Origin: Streptosporangium roseum DSM 43021
Lineage (GTDB): Bacteria > Actinomycetota > Actinomycetes > Streptosporangiales > Streptosporangiaceae
DNA length: 64,000 nucleotides
Direction: 5' to 3'
Assembly (NCBI RefSeq): GCF_000024865.1
Contig: NC_013595.1
Span: 7,440,001-7,504,000 of the forward strand
Under the pieces are notes generated by a model. It searched no databases and had not been told where the DNA came from. It worked only from the letters and a program-made list of their open reading frames with translations. Numbering within the stretch: position 1 is the first letter of the stretch; each line of letters begins with the position of its first letter. This document shows, one piece after another, positions 47,196 to 55,334 of the stretch. The translations under genes and the position numbers were made by a program.

Positions 47196-48368
47196 ATGAC
47201 TGAGTGGCATGACCTGCGGGAGGACCTGGTCGCACAGGTGTGCGAGCGCGGGATCAGCCAGGCCGTGGCCGACGCGTTGCGGGCGGTGCCCCGGCACGTG
47301 TTCCTGCCGGAGGTCCCGGTGCACGCCGTGTACCAGGACGACGCCATCGTGACCAAGCGCGACGCGGAGGGCCGGCCGATCAGCTCGTCGTCACAGCCGG
47401 CGATGATGGCCCTGATGCTCGACCAGCTCGGCGTGGAGCCGGGCCAGCGGGTGCTGGAGATCGGGTCGGGGACGGGCTACAACGCCGCGCTGCTGTCCCG
47501 CCTGGTGGGGCCGGAGGGCCAGGTCGTGAGCGTCGACATCGACGCCGACCTGGTCGCACGGGCCCGGGACCACCTGGAGAGGGCCGGGTATCCCGAGGTG
47601 ATCGTGGTGTGCGGGGACGGCGCGGAGGGGTTCGCGCTGCGGGCCCCCTACGACCGGGTGATCGCCACCGTCGGGGTGTGGGATCTGGCCCCGGCCTGGC
47701 TGGACCAGCTCGGCCCCGGCGGGCGCATCGTCGCCCCGCTGGATCTGCACGGGGTGCAGCGCTCGGTGGCCCTGGAGCGGGCGGGCGGGCACTGGCGGAG
47801 CCGCTCGGTGGTGCCCTGCGGGTTCATGCGGATGCGAGGTCCCTCCGCCGGCCCGGAGACGACCCGGGTGCTGGACGCCGGAACGGACCTCACGATCTCG
47901 CTGCCGGAGGGGGGCGAGATCGGCGACCTTGTGGCGGCGCTCGACGGCCCGGCCACCGAGCTGTTCACCGAGGTGAACAGCGGCCTCGCGCAGCTCGTCG
48001 ACGGGCTGAGCCTGTGGCTGGCGGTGCGTGAACCCCGCTGGTGCACCCTGTCGGAGACACAGCCCGGATGGCTGGCGTCGGGCCCCCTCGATCTGCGAGG
48101 CTTCAAGATGGTCATCGGCATCGTCGAGGGCGACAGCCTCTGCGTGCTGGAGTCGGAAGCGTACGACACCCTGGTCGCGCGGGCCTTCGGACCCGATGCG
48201 GCCAGGCTGGCCGCCGAACTCGCCGCCCACATCGGGGCATGGGACAGGGCGGGACGTCCGATGACGGACGGACTGCGCATCGACGCCCATGTCGGCGCCG
48301 TGCCCGTCGGCGGGCTGGTCATCCGTAAACGGCACACCACGCTCGCCCTGTCCTGGGACACCGGCTGA
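47196..48368 (+). CDS. PIMT-like methyltransferase with C-terminal extension (FxLD-system type)
   Basis: 390 residues, ATG behind GGAGGCAGG. The N-terminal half is a protein-L-isoaspartate O-methyltransferase domain: AVPRHVFLPEVP, SSSSQPAMMALML, and SAM motif I LEIGSGTGYNAALL. The last ~190 residues are an extra domain not found in ordinary Pcm. This architecture is what is annotated as the methyltransferase of FxLD lanthipeptide systems, where it modifies aspartate in the peptide. No lanthipeptide precursor or LanB/LanC gene was found in the window, so it may act on other proteins. Confidence 0.78.
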   Translation: MTEWHDLREDLVAQVCERGISQAVADALRAVPRHVFLPEVPVHAVYQDDAIVTKRDAEGRPISSSSQPAMMALMLDQLGVEPGQRVLEIGSGTGYNAALLSRLVGPEGQVVSVDIDADLVARARDHLERAGYPEVIVVCGDGAEGFALRAPYDRVIATVGVWDLAPAWLDQLGPGGRIVAPLDLHGVQRSVALERAGGHWRSRSVVPCGFMRMRGPSAGPETTRVLDAGTDLTISLPEGGEIGDLVAALDGPATELFTEVNSGLAQLVDGLSLWLAVREPRWCTLSETQPGWLASGPLDLRGFKMVIGIVEGDSLCVLESEAYDTLVARAFGPDAARLAAELAAHIGAWDRAGRPMTDGLRIDAHVGAVPVGGLVIRKRHTTLALSWDTG

Positions 48369-48503
48369 GCCCCGCGCCGGCCCCCCGGCCGAGGGGGATT
48401 CCTGGAAAGGCCGTCTGGAGCCAGGTCTGCGGCCTCCTCCCGCCGGAGACGATTGACCCTCCTTTTTCGGGGAAGCGGGGGTGGGAAGAGAAGGAGCTCC
48501 GCC

Positions 48504-48860
48504 ATGACCGATGCTCTGCGCCTGCCGGTGAGGTCCGAGAACGCGACGCTGGTCCTGCGGCCCGAGGGGGAGCTGGACGTGAACACCGCGGCGCAGTTGC
48601 AGGCCTGGCTGGACGACTATCTCGCCCGCGGCCCGCGGCCCGCGACCCTGGTGGACCTGTCCGGGCTCACCTTCGTCGACTCCCCCGGGCTGGCCGCGCT
48701 GCTGGCGATGCGCCGGCGGCTGACCGGCGAGGGCAGGGCCGTCGCCTACGCCGATCCGACCCCGCAGCCGGCGCGGCTGCTGCGCATCACGGGCCTGGCG
48801 GCCAACCTCCCGGTCTTCGAGACCCTGCACGAGGCGCTGCGGTCGCTGGACGCCCGCTGA
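48504..48860 (+). CDS. STAS-domain anti-sigma factor antagonist (1)
   Basis: 118 residues from the ATG at 48504 (AAGGAG upstream). Single STAS domain: LVLRPEGELDVNTAAQLQ, then the phospho-acceptor segment VDLSGLTFVDSPGLAAL. The Ser of VDSPGL aligns with the phosphorylated Ser of SpoIIAA/RsbV. It would bind an anti-sigma kinase (RsbW/SpoIIAB type) when unphosphorylated. It is convergent with the next STAS gene, and no kinase or sigma gene is adjacent. Confidence 0.9.
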   Translation: MTDALRLPVRSENATLVLRPEGELDVNTAAQLQAWLDDYLARGPRPATLVDLSGLTFVDSPGLAALLAMRRRLTGEGRAVAYADPTPQPARLLRITGLAANLPVFETLHEALRSLDAR

Positions 48861-48890
48861 GCCGCAGTGGCCGGCCACCCGTCGGCCGTG

Positions 48891-49262
48891 TCAGGGGCGG
48901 GATCGCAGGAGGGTGACGGCGTCGGCGGCGGTGGGCTGGACGGTGAAGGCGTGGACGAGCCCGGTCAGCCGGAAGATCCTGGTGAGCCGGGAGTTGAGGC
49001 CGGTCAGGGCGACGGCTCCGCCGCGCTCCTGCAGGAGTTTACGGATGGCCAGGAAGATCCTGATCCCGGTGGAATCACAGAAGTCCAGCCCGGTCAGGTC
49101 CAGCACCAGGTCCCGATGGTCCGGGGTGAGGGCGGCCTGGATGTCGGCGCGCAACTGCTCGGCGTTGGTGAAGTCGAGATCACCGGACAGGGCGATCACG
49201 GGCACCGGCGTCACGGCCTGCTGCGCACCGCTCTCAAGGGTGAATCGGACGGCAGCGGTCAC
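48891..49262 (-). CDS. STAS-domain anti-sigma factor antagonist (2)
   Basis: 123 residues from the GTG at 49262 (GGAGAGG six bases upstream). ALSGDLDFTNAEQLRADIQ and LVLDLTGLDFCDSTGIRIFL are the SpoIIAA-like core. The predicted phospho-site is the Ser/Thr in CDSTGI. It shares only the general fold with its two neighbours, so the three genes are paralogues rather than recent duplicates. Confidence 0.9.
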   Translation of the reverse strand: MTAAVRFTLESGAQQAVTPVPVIALSGDLDFTNAEQLRADIQAALTPDHRDLVLDLTGLDFCDSTGIRIFLAIRKLLQERGGAVALTGLNSRLTRIFRLTGLVHAFTVQPTAADAVTLLRSRP

Positions 49263-49630
49263 CGGACACCTCTCCAATCAGGACGGGCGGGATGCCGAGG
49301 ATGCCGCGCCGATGCCGATCGCCGGCCTGTGGCGGCCCGCGGGACGTCCACGTCGCTCACCCGCTTCCTCGAGTCCTTCACGGCCGCTCACCGGTCCGTA
49401 CGGCAGGCTGATGATCAGGGCCGGTGCGACCACGCTCATCCTAGCGACGGCCCGCGACGACCTCCCCGTCATCGCGTGAACCCGGCGGGCGGTGGTGGCG
49501 GCGGGCATGTACGGCAAGCGGGGTGGGCCCGGCCAGACCGCCGCCGGCTCTCCGGCGTGCGTGAGGAGATCCGAACACTGATAGGAAGGGACACGCCTGC
49601 CCTGAAACCCGCAGGCGTAAGGAGCTCATC
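49263..49630. other. 368-bp divergent region between two STAS genes
   Basis: It contains promoters for the two flanking divergent genes. No convincing coding frame, repeat or RNA was seen. A short minus-strand frame ending at 49278 has no ribosome site. Confidence 0.5.
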
Positions 49631-50083
49631 ATGTTGTTCGGGGCCGGGCATGGCTCGGCGTTCACCATCTCGTGCGACCTTCGCGAGAACGCGGCTGTGA
49701 TCCGCGTCGGCGGAGAGCTCGGGTTCCATTCAGCCCCGCTCTTACGGGAGCAGCTACGCCGCATCTGGGACGGGCCCGACAGGCCCTTCCTCATCGTGGA
49801 CCTGACGGAGGTCACCTTCTGCGATTCGGTCGGGCTGAGCGAGCTGGTCTCGGCCCTGCAGCACAGCGAGGCGACGGGCACCCGTTTCGTCCTCGCCGGC
49901 GTTCACGGGCCCCTGGCGCGCGTGCTGACGATCACCGGCCTCCGCAAGGCCTTCGAGATCCATCCCAGCTCCGATGACGCGCTGCGCCAGGCGGCCGAGG
50001 CCCGGCCGGACCTGCCCGCCGACGGGCGCCCCCTGTCGCCGGGTCCGGACGGCACACCGCCCCCGGCCGCGCCCGCCCTCTGA
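49631..50083 (+). CDS. STAS-domain anti-sigma factor antagonist (3)
   Basis: 150 residues, ATG with AAGGAG seven bases upstream. IRVGGELGFHSAPLLREQL and LIVDLTEVTFCDSVGLSELV form the STAS core with the phospho-acceptor Ser in CDSVGL. A Pro-rich tail of about 35 residues follows (PADGRPLSPGPDGTPPPAAP), absent from the other two. Presumed partner-switching protein. Confidence 0.9.
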   Translation: MLFGAGHGSAFTISCDLRENAAVIRVGGELGFHSAPLLREQLRRIWDGPDRPFLIVDLTEVTFCDSVGLSELVSALQHSEATGTRFVLAGVHGPLARVLTITGLRKAFEIHPSSDDALRQAAEARPDLPADGRPLSPGPDGTPPPAAPAL

Positions 50084-50180
50084 CCGCCTCCCGCACGGCA
50101 TCCGGGATCGCCGTCCGCCGGTTCCTCCTCCCGGACAGGTTCATCATCTCCGGTTGGGGCAGCCCTGCCCGGGCCCGGCG

Positions 50181-50485
50181 GTGATCGACCGGGTTCCGGT
50201 TCATGTGATCTACGAGTGGCTCCCGGTCTTCCGGTACGGCGGGGTGCCCGCCGGTGGAGACCGGGGGGCTGGGACCGGGTGGTCGAGTTCGGGCTGGGCA
50301 CCTCCTCCGGCCGGATCGAGCTCGCCGGCCAGAGCGGCGGCGCCCCTTCCCGACCTCGCCGGCCTGGGCAAGGCCACTACCGGATCCGCCTGCACTGTCG
50401 GGTCTCCGAGCGCGAGGACTCCCAGCATCTGCTGATCATGTCGTTCCCCGGCAGGGGTGACCGCACCGTGAACCTGAAGCGCTGA
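50181..50485 (+). pseudogene. Small gene interrupted by a 1-base frameshift
   Basis: Two overlapping frames each look coding. Frame one, from the GTG at 50181, encodes VIDRVPVHVIYEWLPVFRYG; the second, from about 50269, encodes GWDRVVEFGLGTSSGRIELA and continues through GHYRIRLHCR and HLLIMSF to the stop at 50485. They join at a run of six G (50263-50268): one more G would give a single 101-residue protein. The right half resembles small proteins in actinobacteria that end in a GxYRxRxHxR-type segment. A genuine mutation or a sequencing error in the G-run are both possible. The function is unknown. Confidence 0.5.
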
Positions 50486-50549
50486 CCACGCCTCCGGTCG
50501 CTCTTCCACGCCGGAACGCGTCCCCGCAGCGGCCGCTCCAATAAAAAAA

Positions 50550-50559
50550 CGACCGGTCG
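50550..50559. promoter_or_regulatory. Candidate TetR operator
   Basis: The palindrome CGACCGGTCG sits inside an A/T-rich block (AATAA ... TTATT), 27 bp before the TetR gene start. Such placement fits autorepression of the TetR-thioesterase operon. Confidence 0.5.
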
Positions 50560-50585
50560 GTCTTATTGTGTGCTAGCTTTCCCCC

Positions 50586-51209
50586 ATGCAAGACGGGAGA
50601 AAACTGCGCGGCCAGCGCAGCCGCGAAGCGATCCTCGACCAAGCCGTCGCCCTGGCCTCCGTCGACGGCCTCGGCGGCCTCACCCTGAGCCGCCTGGCCG
50701 AGGCCGCCGGCGTCAGCAAGTCCGGGTTCTTCGCCCACTGGCGCGACAAGGAGCAGCTCCAGCTCGACTGCGTCGACCGGGCCCGCCGCCTCTGGAGCGA
50801 GCGGGTGATCGCCCCTGCCGCCACCGCCCCCAGAGGCCTCAGGCGGCTGTTCGCCCTCCATGAGTCCCGCCTCGCCTTCTACGCGGACGGCGTGCTCCCC
50901 GGCGGCTGCTTCTTCTTCGTCGCCCAGGTCGAGTTCGACGACCGTCCCGGCCCGGTCAGGGACAGCGTCGCCGCCGCCATGGGCGACTGGCTCGGCTACC
51001 TCGAACACCGGGTCCAGGAGGCCGTCGACCTCGGCGAGCTGACCGCCGATCCGGCCCAGCTCGCCTACGAGATCGAGGCGCTGGGCGAGGCCGCCGTCAC
51101 CCACGCCCGGCTGCGCGACAGCGACGCCGCCTACCGCCACGCCCGCAGAGCGGTCCTCGACCGGCTCCGCGTCCTCGCCACCGACCCTTCGATCCTCCCG
51201 GAGGACTGA
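50586..51209 (+). CDS. TetR family transcriptional regulator
   Basis: 207 residues. The N-terminal helix-turn-helix spans about 13-60 (AILDQAVALASVDGLGGLTL, then LAEAAGVSKSGFFAHWRDKE). The C-terminal ligand domain resembles the TetR_C_16/YxaF-like group, with FYADGVLPGGCFFFVAQVEF. An A/T-rich palindromic operator lies just upstream. It is followed after 3 bp by a thioesterase gene, so it probably represses its own acyl-CoA thioesterase operon in response to an acyl ligand. Confidence 0.92.
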   Translation: MQDGRKLRGQRSREAILDQAVALASVDGLGGLTLSRLAEAAGVSKSGFFAHWRDKEQLQLDCVDRARRLWSERVIAPAATAPRGLRRLFALHESRLAFYADGVLPGGCFFFVAQVEFDDRPGPVRDSVAAAMGDWLGYLEHRVQEAVDLGELTADPAQLAYEIEALGEAAVTHARLRDSDAAYRHARRAVLDRLRVLATDPSILPED

Positions 51210-51212
51210 CCC

Positions 51213-51626
51213 TTGTCCCACACCCGTCCCGTCCAGGTGCACTTCGACGACCTCGACGCCATGGGCCTGCTGCACAACGCCCACTACGGCGTGCTCGTCG
51301 AACGCGCCATCAGCGCCTTCTGGACCGAGCTCGGCTGGCACTTCGACCCGGCCCGCTCCCGATTCAAGGACGTCTTCCTCGCGGTCCGGGAGTTCCAGAT
51401 CACCTACCACGTGCCGATCATGGGCGCGGGCGAGCCACTGGTGCACTTCTGGATGGAGCGCATGGGCAACACCAGCGGCGTCTACGGCTTCCGCGTCCTG
51501 TCATCCGACGGCCAGACCGTGCATGCCGAGGGCCGCCGGGTGAACGTCAACCTCGACCCCGCCACGCTGCGGCCCACGTCGTTCAGCGACGAGATCCGCG
51601 ACGCCGCGAAGGTGCTGGCCGCGTGA
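51213..51626 (+). CDS. 4HBT-type acyl-CoA thioesterase
   Basis: 137 residues, TTG start at 51213 with GGAGGA seven bases upstream, so translation is coupled to tetR. Hotdog fold with the 4-hydroxybenzoyl-CoA thioesterase signature HFDDLDAMGLLHNAHYGVLV, the Asp being catalytic. It hydrolyses acyl-CoA thioesters; the acyl chain is unknown. Its stop overlaps the next gene's start. Confidence 0.9.
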   Translation: MSHTRPVQVHFDDLDAMGLLHNAHYGVLVERAISAFWTELGWHFDPARSRFKDVFLAVREFQITYHVPIMGAGEPLVHFWMERMGNTSGVYGFRVLSSDGQTVHAEGRRVNVNLDPATLRPTSFSDEIRDAAKVLAA

Positions 51627-52000
51627 TCCGGTCGCGCTGGATCCCCGGTCCCGAACCCCGCGGCGACGGCCCGGTCGTGGTCAGCCGCACCGACTTCCGC
51701 GTGCACCGGGTCGCCGACCTGCCGCGGGCCTGCCGTACGGGGTGGCGGCTGGGCGGGCTGTGGCCGGAGCTGGCGGGCGCGGTCGGGGTGTGGCTCTGGG
51801 CCGACCTGCCGCGCCGCCGCATCGGGTCGGTGTCGGTGTGGCGGGCCGAGAGCGACCTGCGGGCGTTCGTCCGGCACCCGCTGCACGTCGAGATCATGCG
51901 CGCCTACCGCGACCGCGGCACGCTGACCTCCGACACCTGGGACAGCCCCGCCGCCGACCTCTGGGCGGACGCCGAGGACCGGGTCACAGCTCGCCGGTAG
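51623..52000 (+). CDS. Uncharacterised dimeric alpha/beta-barrel-like protein
   Basis: 125 residues, GTG start overlapping the thioesterase stop (GTGA). SVSVWRAESDLRAFVRHPLH near residue 70 resembles the core of small monooxygenase-like or DUF3291-like ferredoxin folds, where a substrate pocket is formed by two subunits. No clear catalytic residues. Third gene of the tetR operon; probably functions on the same substrate class as the thioesterase. Confidence 0.7.
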   Translation: MIRSRWIPGPEPRGDGPVVVSRTDFRVHRVADLPRACRTGWRLGGLWPELAGAVGVWLWADLPRRRIGSVSVWRAESDLRAFVRHPLHVEIMRAYRDRGTLTSDTWDSPAADLWADAEDRVTARR

Positions 52001-52130
52001 CGGTCCGGCTGCCGCTCCGCCCGGTCACCGGCGCTCCTGCGGCTCCTCGCGAACATCTCGGGCCCGGGGCGTGGACGCGTGCAGTCCCGCTGCAGGCCGG
52101 CCCGGAATCGATCCTCTAGAGTGTGCGGCC

Positions 52131-52910
52131 ATGACCACACAGCCTTACCTGTCCGAACTGTTCTCTCTGGACGACCGGGTCGCCGTGGTGACCGGCGGGA
52201 GTTCCGGCATCGGCCGCGCCATAGCCGGGGCCCTCGCGCGCGCGGGGGCGAGCGTCGTGGTCGTGGCGCGCAAGGAGGCGGACCTGATCGCCACGGTTGA
52301 CGAGCTGGCGGCCCACGGCTGCCGTGCGGCTTGGGTGAGCGCGGACCTGAGCACACGCGACGGGGTGCGGCTGGCGGCCGAGAAGGCGGTCGAGGCGTTC
52401 GGGGAGCCCGACATCCTCGTGAACAGCGCCGGGATCAACCTGCGCCCGCCGATGGCCGAGCTGAACGAGGACGTGTGGGACGTCACGATGGCAGTGAACC
52501 TGGAGGCGCCCTACCTGCTGGGACAGCGGTTCGGTCCCGGCATGGCGGAGCGGGGGTACGGGCGGATCATCCACATCAGCTCCCAGCAGGCGCACAGGGC
52601 GTTCGTCCAGAGCGGCGTCTACGGCGTCTCCAAGGGAGGGCTGGAGTCGCTGGCACGCTCGCAGGCCGAGGCGTGGTCGTCGAGTGGCGTCACCTGCAAC
52701 ACGCTCGTGCCGGGATTCGTGATGACGGCGCTCAACGCACGGCTGTCATCCGACCCCGAGAAGGTGGCGGCGCTGGCCGCTCGCACGATGGTCGGACGCA
52801 ACGGTCTGGCCGAGGACTTCGCCGGTGCGGCGGTGTTCCTGGCCGGCCGCGCCTCCGGTTACGTCACCGGGCAGTCGATCTTCGTCGACGGCGGGTTCTC
52901 CGTGCACTGA
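52131..52910 (+). CDS. Short-chain dehydrogenase/reductase
   Basis: 259 residues from the ATG at 52131; upstream in-frame codons give no family sequence. Classical SDR: TGGSSGIGRAIAGALA cofactor loop, NSAGINL, catalytic Ser in HISSQQAH, YGVSK (Tyr/Lys), and a C-terminal GYVTGQSIFVDGGFSVH. It resembles gluconate-5-dehydrogenase or 3-oxoacyl-ACP reductase-like enzymes; which substrate is not clear. No strong ribosome site. Convergent with the kinase gene. Confidence 0.9.
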   Translation: MTTQPYLSELFSLDDRVAVVTGGSSGIGRAIAGALARAGASVVVVARKEADLIATVDELAAHGCRAAWVSADLSTRDGVRLAAEKAVEAFGEPDILVNSAGINLRPPMAELNEDVWDVTMAVNLEAPYLLGQRFGPGMAERGYGRIIHISSQQAHRAFVQSGVYGVSKGGLESLARSQAEAWSSSGVTCNTLVPGFVMTALNARLSSDPEKVAALAARTMVGRNGLAEDFAGAAVFLAGRASGYVTGQSIFVDGGFSVH

Positions 52911-53062
52911 GTCCGTCCGGGCAGGCACTTCCGCAGGTCCTCCGGCCTGACGTCCTGCGGCACCCTGAGGGCGGCGCCGTCCTCGGGGTCGCCGACCTCG
53001 TAGCCCTGGTCGCGCCGGCACCGGGCCTGCTCGCGCGCCGTCTCCTTGATCTCCTCCTTCGC

Positions 53063-53199
53063 GGGAAGGCACACGACCGTCAGCCCCGCTGGGCACGCTC
53101 GGGAAGACACACGACGGCGGCCGCACTGGGCACGCTCGGGAAGACATACGGCCGTCAGCCCCGCTGGGCACGCTCGGGAAGGCACACGACGGCGGCCGC
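53063..53199. repeat. 37/38-bp imperfect tandem repeat at the 3' end of the kinase gene
   Basis: Units at 53063-53100, 53101-53137 and 53138-53175, plus a partial fourth from 53176, start GGGAAGRCAYACG. They alternate between two versions. The kinase stop codon lies in the third unit. In the minus direction the units encode VVCLP in shifted frames, so the array looks like a duplication of the last codons of the kinase gene. Confidence 0.8.
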
Positions 53200-54408
53200 G
53201 CCGCCGCCGGGGGCGTTGGCGAGTGTGAGATCGGCGCCGATGACCCCGGCCTGGCCGAGGGCGATGGCCAGGCCGAGGCCGTACCCCCGGCCGCGCTCGG
53301 CCGCTCCCGTGCGGAACCGCTGCGGCCCGTGGGCCAGCAGCTCGTCCGGGAAGCCGGGGCCGTGATCGCGTACGACGACGGTCGTGCCGTCCACGGCGAC
53401 CTCCACCGGAGAGCGTCCGTGCCGGTGGGCGTTGATGACGAGGTTGGCGATGATCCGGTCGAGACGGCGCGGGTCGGTCTCCACGACCGGCGCGCCGGTC
53501 ACCGTCACCGCGGCCTGGAGCCCCGTCCGCCGTACGGACTCCTCGACGACCTCACCGAGCGGCACCGGCACGCGGTCGGCACGCTCGGCGCCCGCGTCGA
53601 GGCGGGAGATCTCCAGCAGGCACTCCACCAGGGTCCGCAGCACCCGCACCCGGTCGCGGACCAGGTCGGTGACCTCGCCGTCCGGGAGCAGCTCGGCCGA
53701 GGTCATCAGGCCCATCACCGGGGTGCGCAGCTCGTGGGCGACGTCGGCGGTGAAACGCTGCTCGTTGAGGAGCCACCGCTGCAGCGAGCCGGCCATCGAG
53801 TCGACCGCCGCGGAGATCTCGGCGATCTCGTCCCCCCGCCGGCCGTCCATGCCGATTCTGGCGTCCAGCTCGCCCTCGGAGATGCGGCGCGCTGTTTGGG
53901 CGACCCGCCGTAGCCGCCGGGTGGGCAGGCTGGCGGCCAGGGCGGCCAGCGGAACGACGACGGCGAGGGCCGCCAGCGCGGCCATGACGATGTGCCGGTC
54001 GAGCGCCTGGAGGCTGCGCCGCTCCGGGCCCATCTCCATCCGTACGGCCAGCGGCTCGCCGTCGACGACCCGCGCCGCCCACATCCACGGCTGGTCGGGC
54101 TTCCTGTCGTCGTACCAGGTGAGAGTCACTCCCCGCCGCAGCGACCCCAGCATCGGGGCAGGGATCTCGTCGGGGTCGGCGAGGGCCTCCCCCCTGCTGC
54201 CGGTCCTGGCGTACGCGACGGTCGCGTCCTCAAGGGCCCGGTAGGCCTTCTGCTGGCCGATCGTGAGTGACCAGTCGTAGGTCGCCCGGTGGACGAGCAC
54301 CCCGACCACCGCCGTGACCGCGCACGCCGCGGCGGCGGTCAGCGCGGCGATCTTCCAGTGCAGGGACCGCCAGTTCAGCAGGTGGCGTGCCGGAGCGAGG
54401 CGGCTCAT
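53155..54408 (-). CDS. CseC-like sensor histidine kinase
   Basis: 417 residues. TM1 (about 19-42), an extracytoplasmic domain of about 95 residues, TM2 (about 139-163), HAMP, HisKA with the phospho-acceptor in FTADVAHELRTPVMGL, HATPase_c with NLVINAHRHG and GYGLGLAIALGQ. It lies one base after its regulator, as CseC follows CseB in Streptomyces, where the pair controls sigma-E and cell-envelope stress. No sigE or cseA gene is next to it. The last six residues (ERAQRG) derive from a tandem repeat in the DNA, so the natural C terminus has probably been altered. Confidence 0.88.
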   Translation of the reverse strand: MSRLAPARHLLNWRSLHWKIAALTAAAACAVTAVVGVLVHRATYDWSLTIGQQKAYRALEDATVAYARTGSRGEALADPDEIPAPMLGSLRRGVTLTWYDDRKPDQPWMWAARVVDGEPLAVRMEMGPERRSLQALDRHIVMAALAALAVVVPLAALAASLPTRRLRRVAQTARRISEGELDARIGMDGRRGDEIAEISAAVDSMAGSLQRWLLNEQRFTADVAHELRTPVMGLMTSAELLPDGEVTDLVRDRVRVLRTLVECLLEISRLDAGAERADRVPVPLGEVVEESVRRTGLQAAVTVTGAPVVETDPRRLDRIIANLVINAHRHGRSPVEVAVDGTTVVVRDHGPGFPDELLAHGPQRFRTGAAERGRGYGLGLAIALGQAGVIGADLTLANAPGGGAAAVVCLPERAQRG

Positions 54409-54409
54409 C

Positions 54410-55126
54410 TCATCGCAGCAGCTTGTAGCCGAAACCGCGGACCGTCTCGATCCGGTCGGCGCCGATCTTCTTGCGCAGCCGTTGCACGCACAGGTCGACG
54501 ACCCGGCTGTCCCCGTCCCAGCCGTAGTCCCAGACGTCGCGCAGCAGCGTCTGCCGGTCGAGCACGATCCCCGGGTTGGCGGCGAACTCCAGCAGGAGCC
54601 GTAGCTCGGTGGGTGCCAGTGCGACCGGCTCGCCGGCCCGGCGCACCTCGAGGCCCTGCGGGTCGATGCTCAGGTCCCCGAAGACCAGGGAGGCGCCGGC
54701 CGGCTCCGAGGGCTGCTCGGCGGGGGGCGCGGGCGGGGCGAACGCCGCGCGGCGCAGCAGCGAGCGGATCCGCGCCACCAGTACCGCCGTGTCGACGGGC
54801 TTCACGACGTAGTCGTCGGCACCCGCCTCCAGCCCCGACACCACGTCGGGCGAGTCGCCCCGGGCCGACATCATCAGGATCGGCACCACGCTCGACTCCC
54901 GTACCCTCCGGCACAGCCCGATGCCGTCCAGTGCGGGCAGCATCACGTCGAGCAGCAGCAGGTCGTGCCGCCCGTCACGGAAGAGCTCCAGCCCGGTCAG
55001 GCCGTCGCCGGCCACAGACACTTCGTAGCCGTACCGCTCCAGGGTCATCGCGACCGTCCTGCGGATCACCTCGTCGTCCTCGACGAGGAGTAGCGAGGGT
55101 GTGCCCCCGCCGCCCGAACCAGACAT
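54410..55126 (-). CDS. CseB-like response regulator
   Basis: 238 residues. Receiver domain: LLVEDDEVIRRTV, phospho-acceptor Asp in LLLLDVMLP, Lys in VVKPVD. An Ala/Pro linker follows, then an OmpR-type winged helix with YGWDGDSRVVDLCVQRLR and RTVRGFGYKLL-like end, close to the CseB recognition-helix region. Divergent from nothing close; a hairpin (55219-55249) and 200 bp separate it from the DinB gene upstream. Forms an operon with the kinase gene. Confidence 0.9.
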   Translation of the reverse strand: MSGSGGGGTPSLLLVEDDEVIRRTVAMTLERYGYEVSVAGDGLTGLELFRDGRHDLLLLDVMLPALDGIGLCRRVRESSVVPILMMSARGDSPDVVSGLEAGADDYVVKPVDTAVLVARIRSLLRRAAFAPPAPPAEQPSEPAGASLVFGDLSIDPQGLEVRRAGEPVALAPTELRLLLEFAANPGIVLDRQTLLRDVWDYGWDGDSRVVDLCVQRLRKKIGADRIETVRGFGYKLLR

Positions 55127-55218
55127 TTCTTCCCAAAGTAGGTGTACGAATCGCTAGGGACACTACAACAACCTGCCGCGCCCATCCTGTAGCCGCCATG
55201 TCTCCATGACGGCTTGGG

Positions 55219-55249
55219 CGTGTATCAGCCGTGCATCGGCGGATACACG
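55219..55249 (-). terminator. Weak hairpin downstream of the DinB gene
   Basis: 8-bp inverted repeat CGTGTATC / GATACACG in the 208-bp gap between the DinB stop and the response regulator start. It may end the DinB transcript; no T-run. Confidence 0.3.
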
Positions 55250-55334
55250 AGTCCCCGGCTGCGCGTCGGCTGATTACGAGTCCCCGGCGAGCGGCGCGAG
55301 GGGCCGGTCAGGCTCCGGCGCTCGCGGCCGGCAG

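Larger units (their letters stand above)
50084..50585. other. 502-bp region with a frameshifted gene remnant and the TetR promoter
   Basis: The left part holds nothing recognisable. 50181-50485 is a broken small gene (listed separately). The right end carries the TetR operator at 50550-50559. Confidence 0.5.

Noticed and set aside
46995..48503. A lanthipeptide precursor beside the FxLD-type methyltransferase
   Set aside because: No small frame with an FxLD motif or Ser/Thr/Cys-rich core was found in the gaps on either side.
49278..49472. A small minus-strand frame upstream of the second STAS gene
   Set aside because: No ribosome site and no conserved-looking sequence.
53155..55126. A full sigE-cseABC operon
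   Set aside because: Only the regulator and kinase are present; no sigma factor or CseA lipoprotein gene was found next to them.
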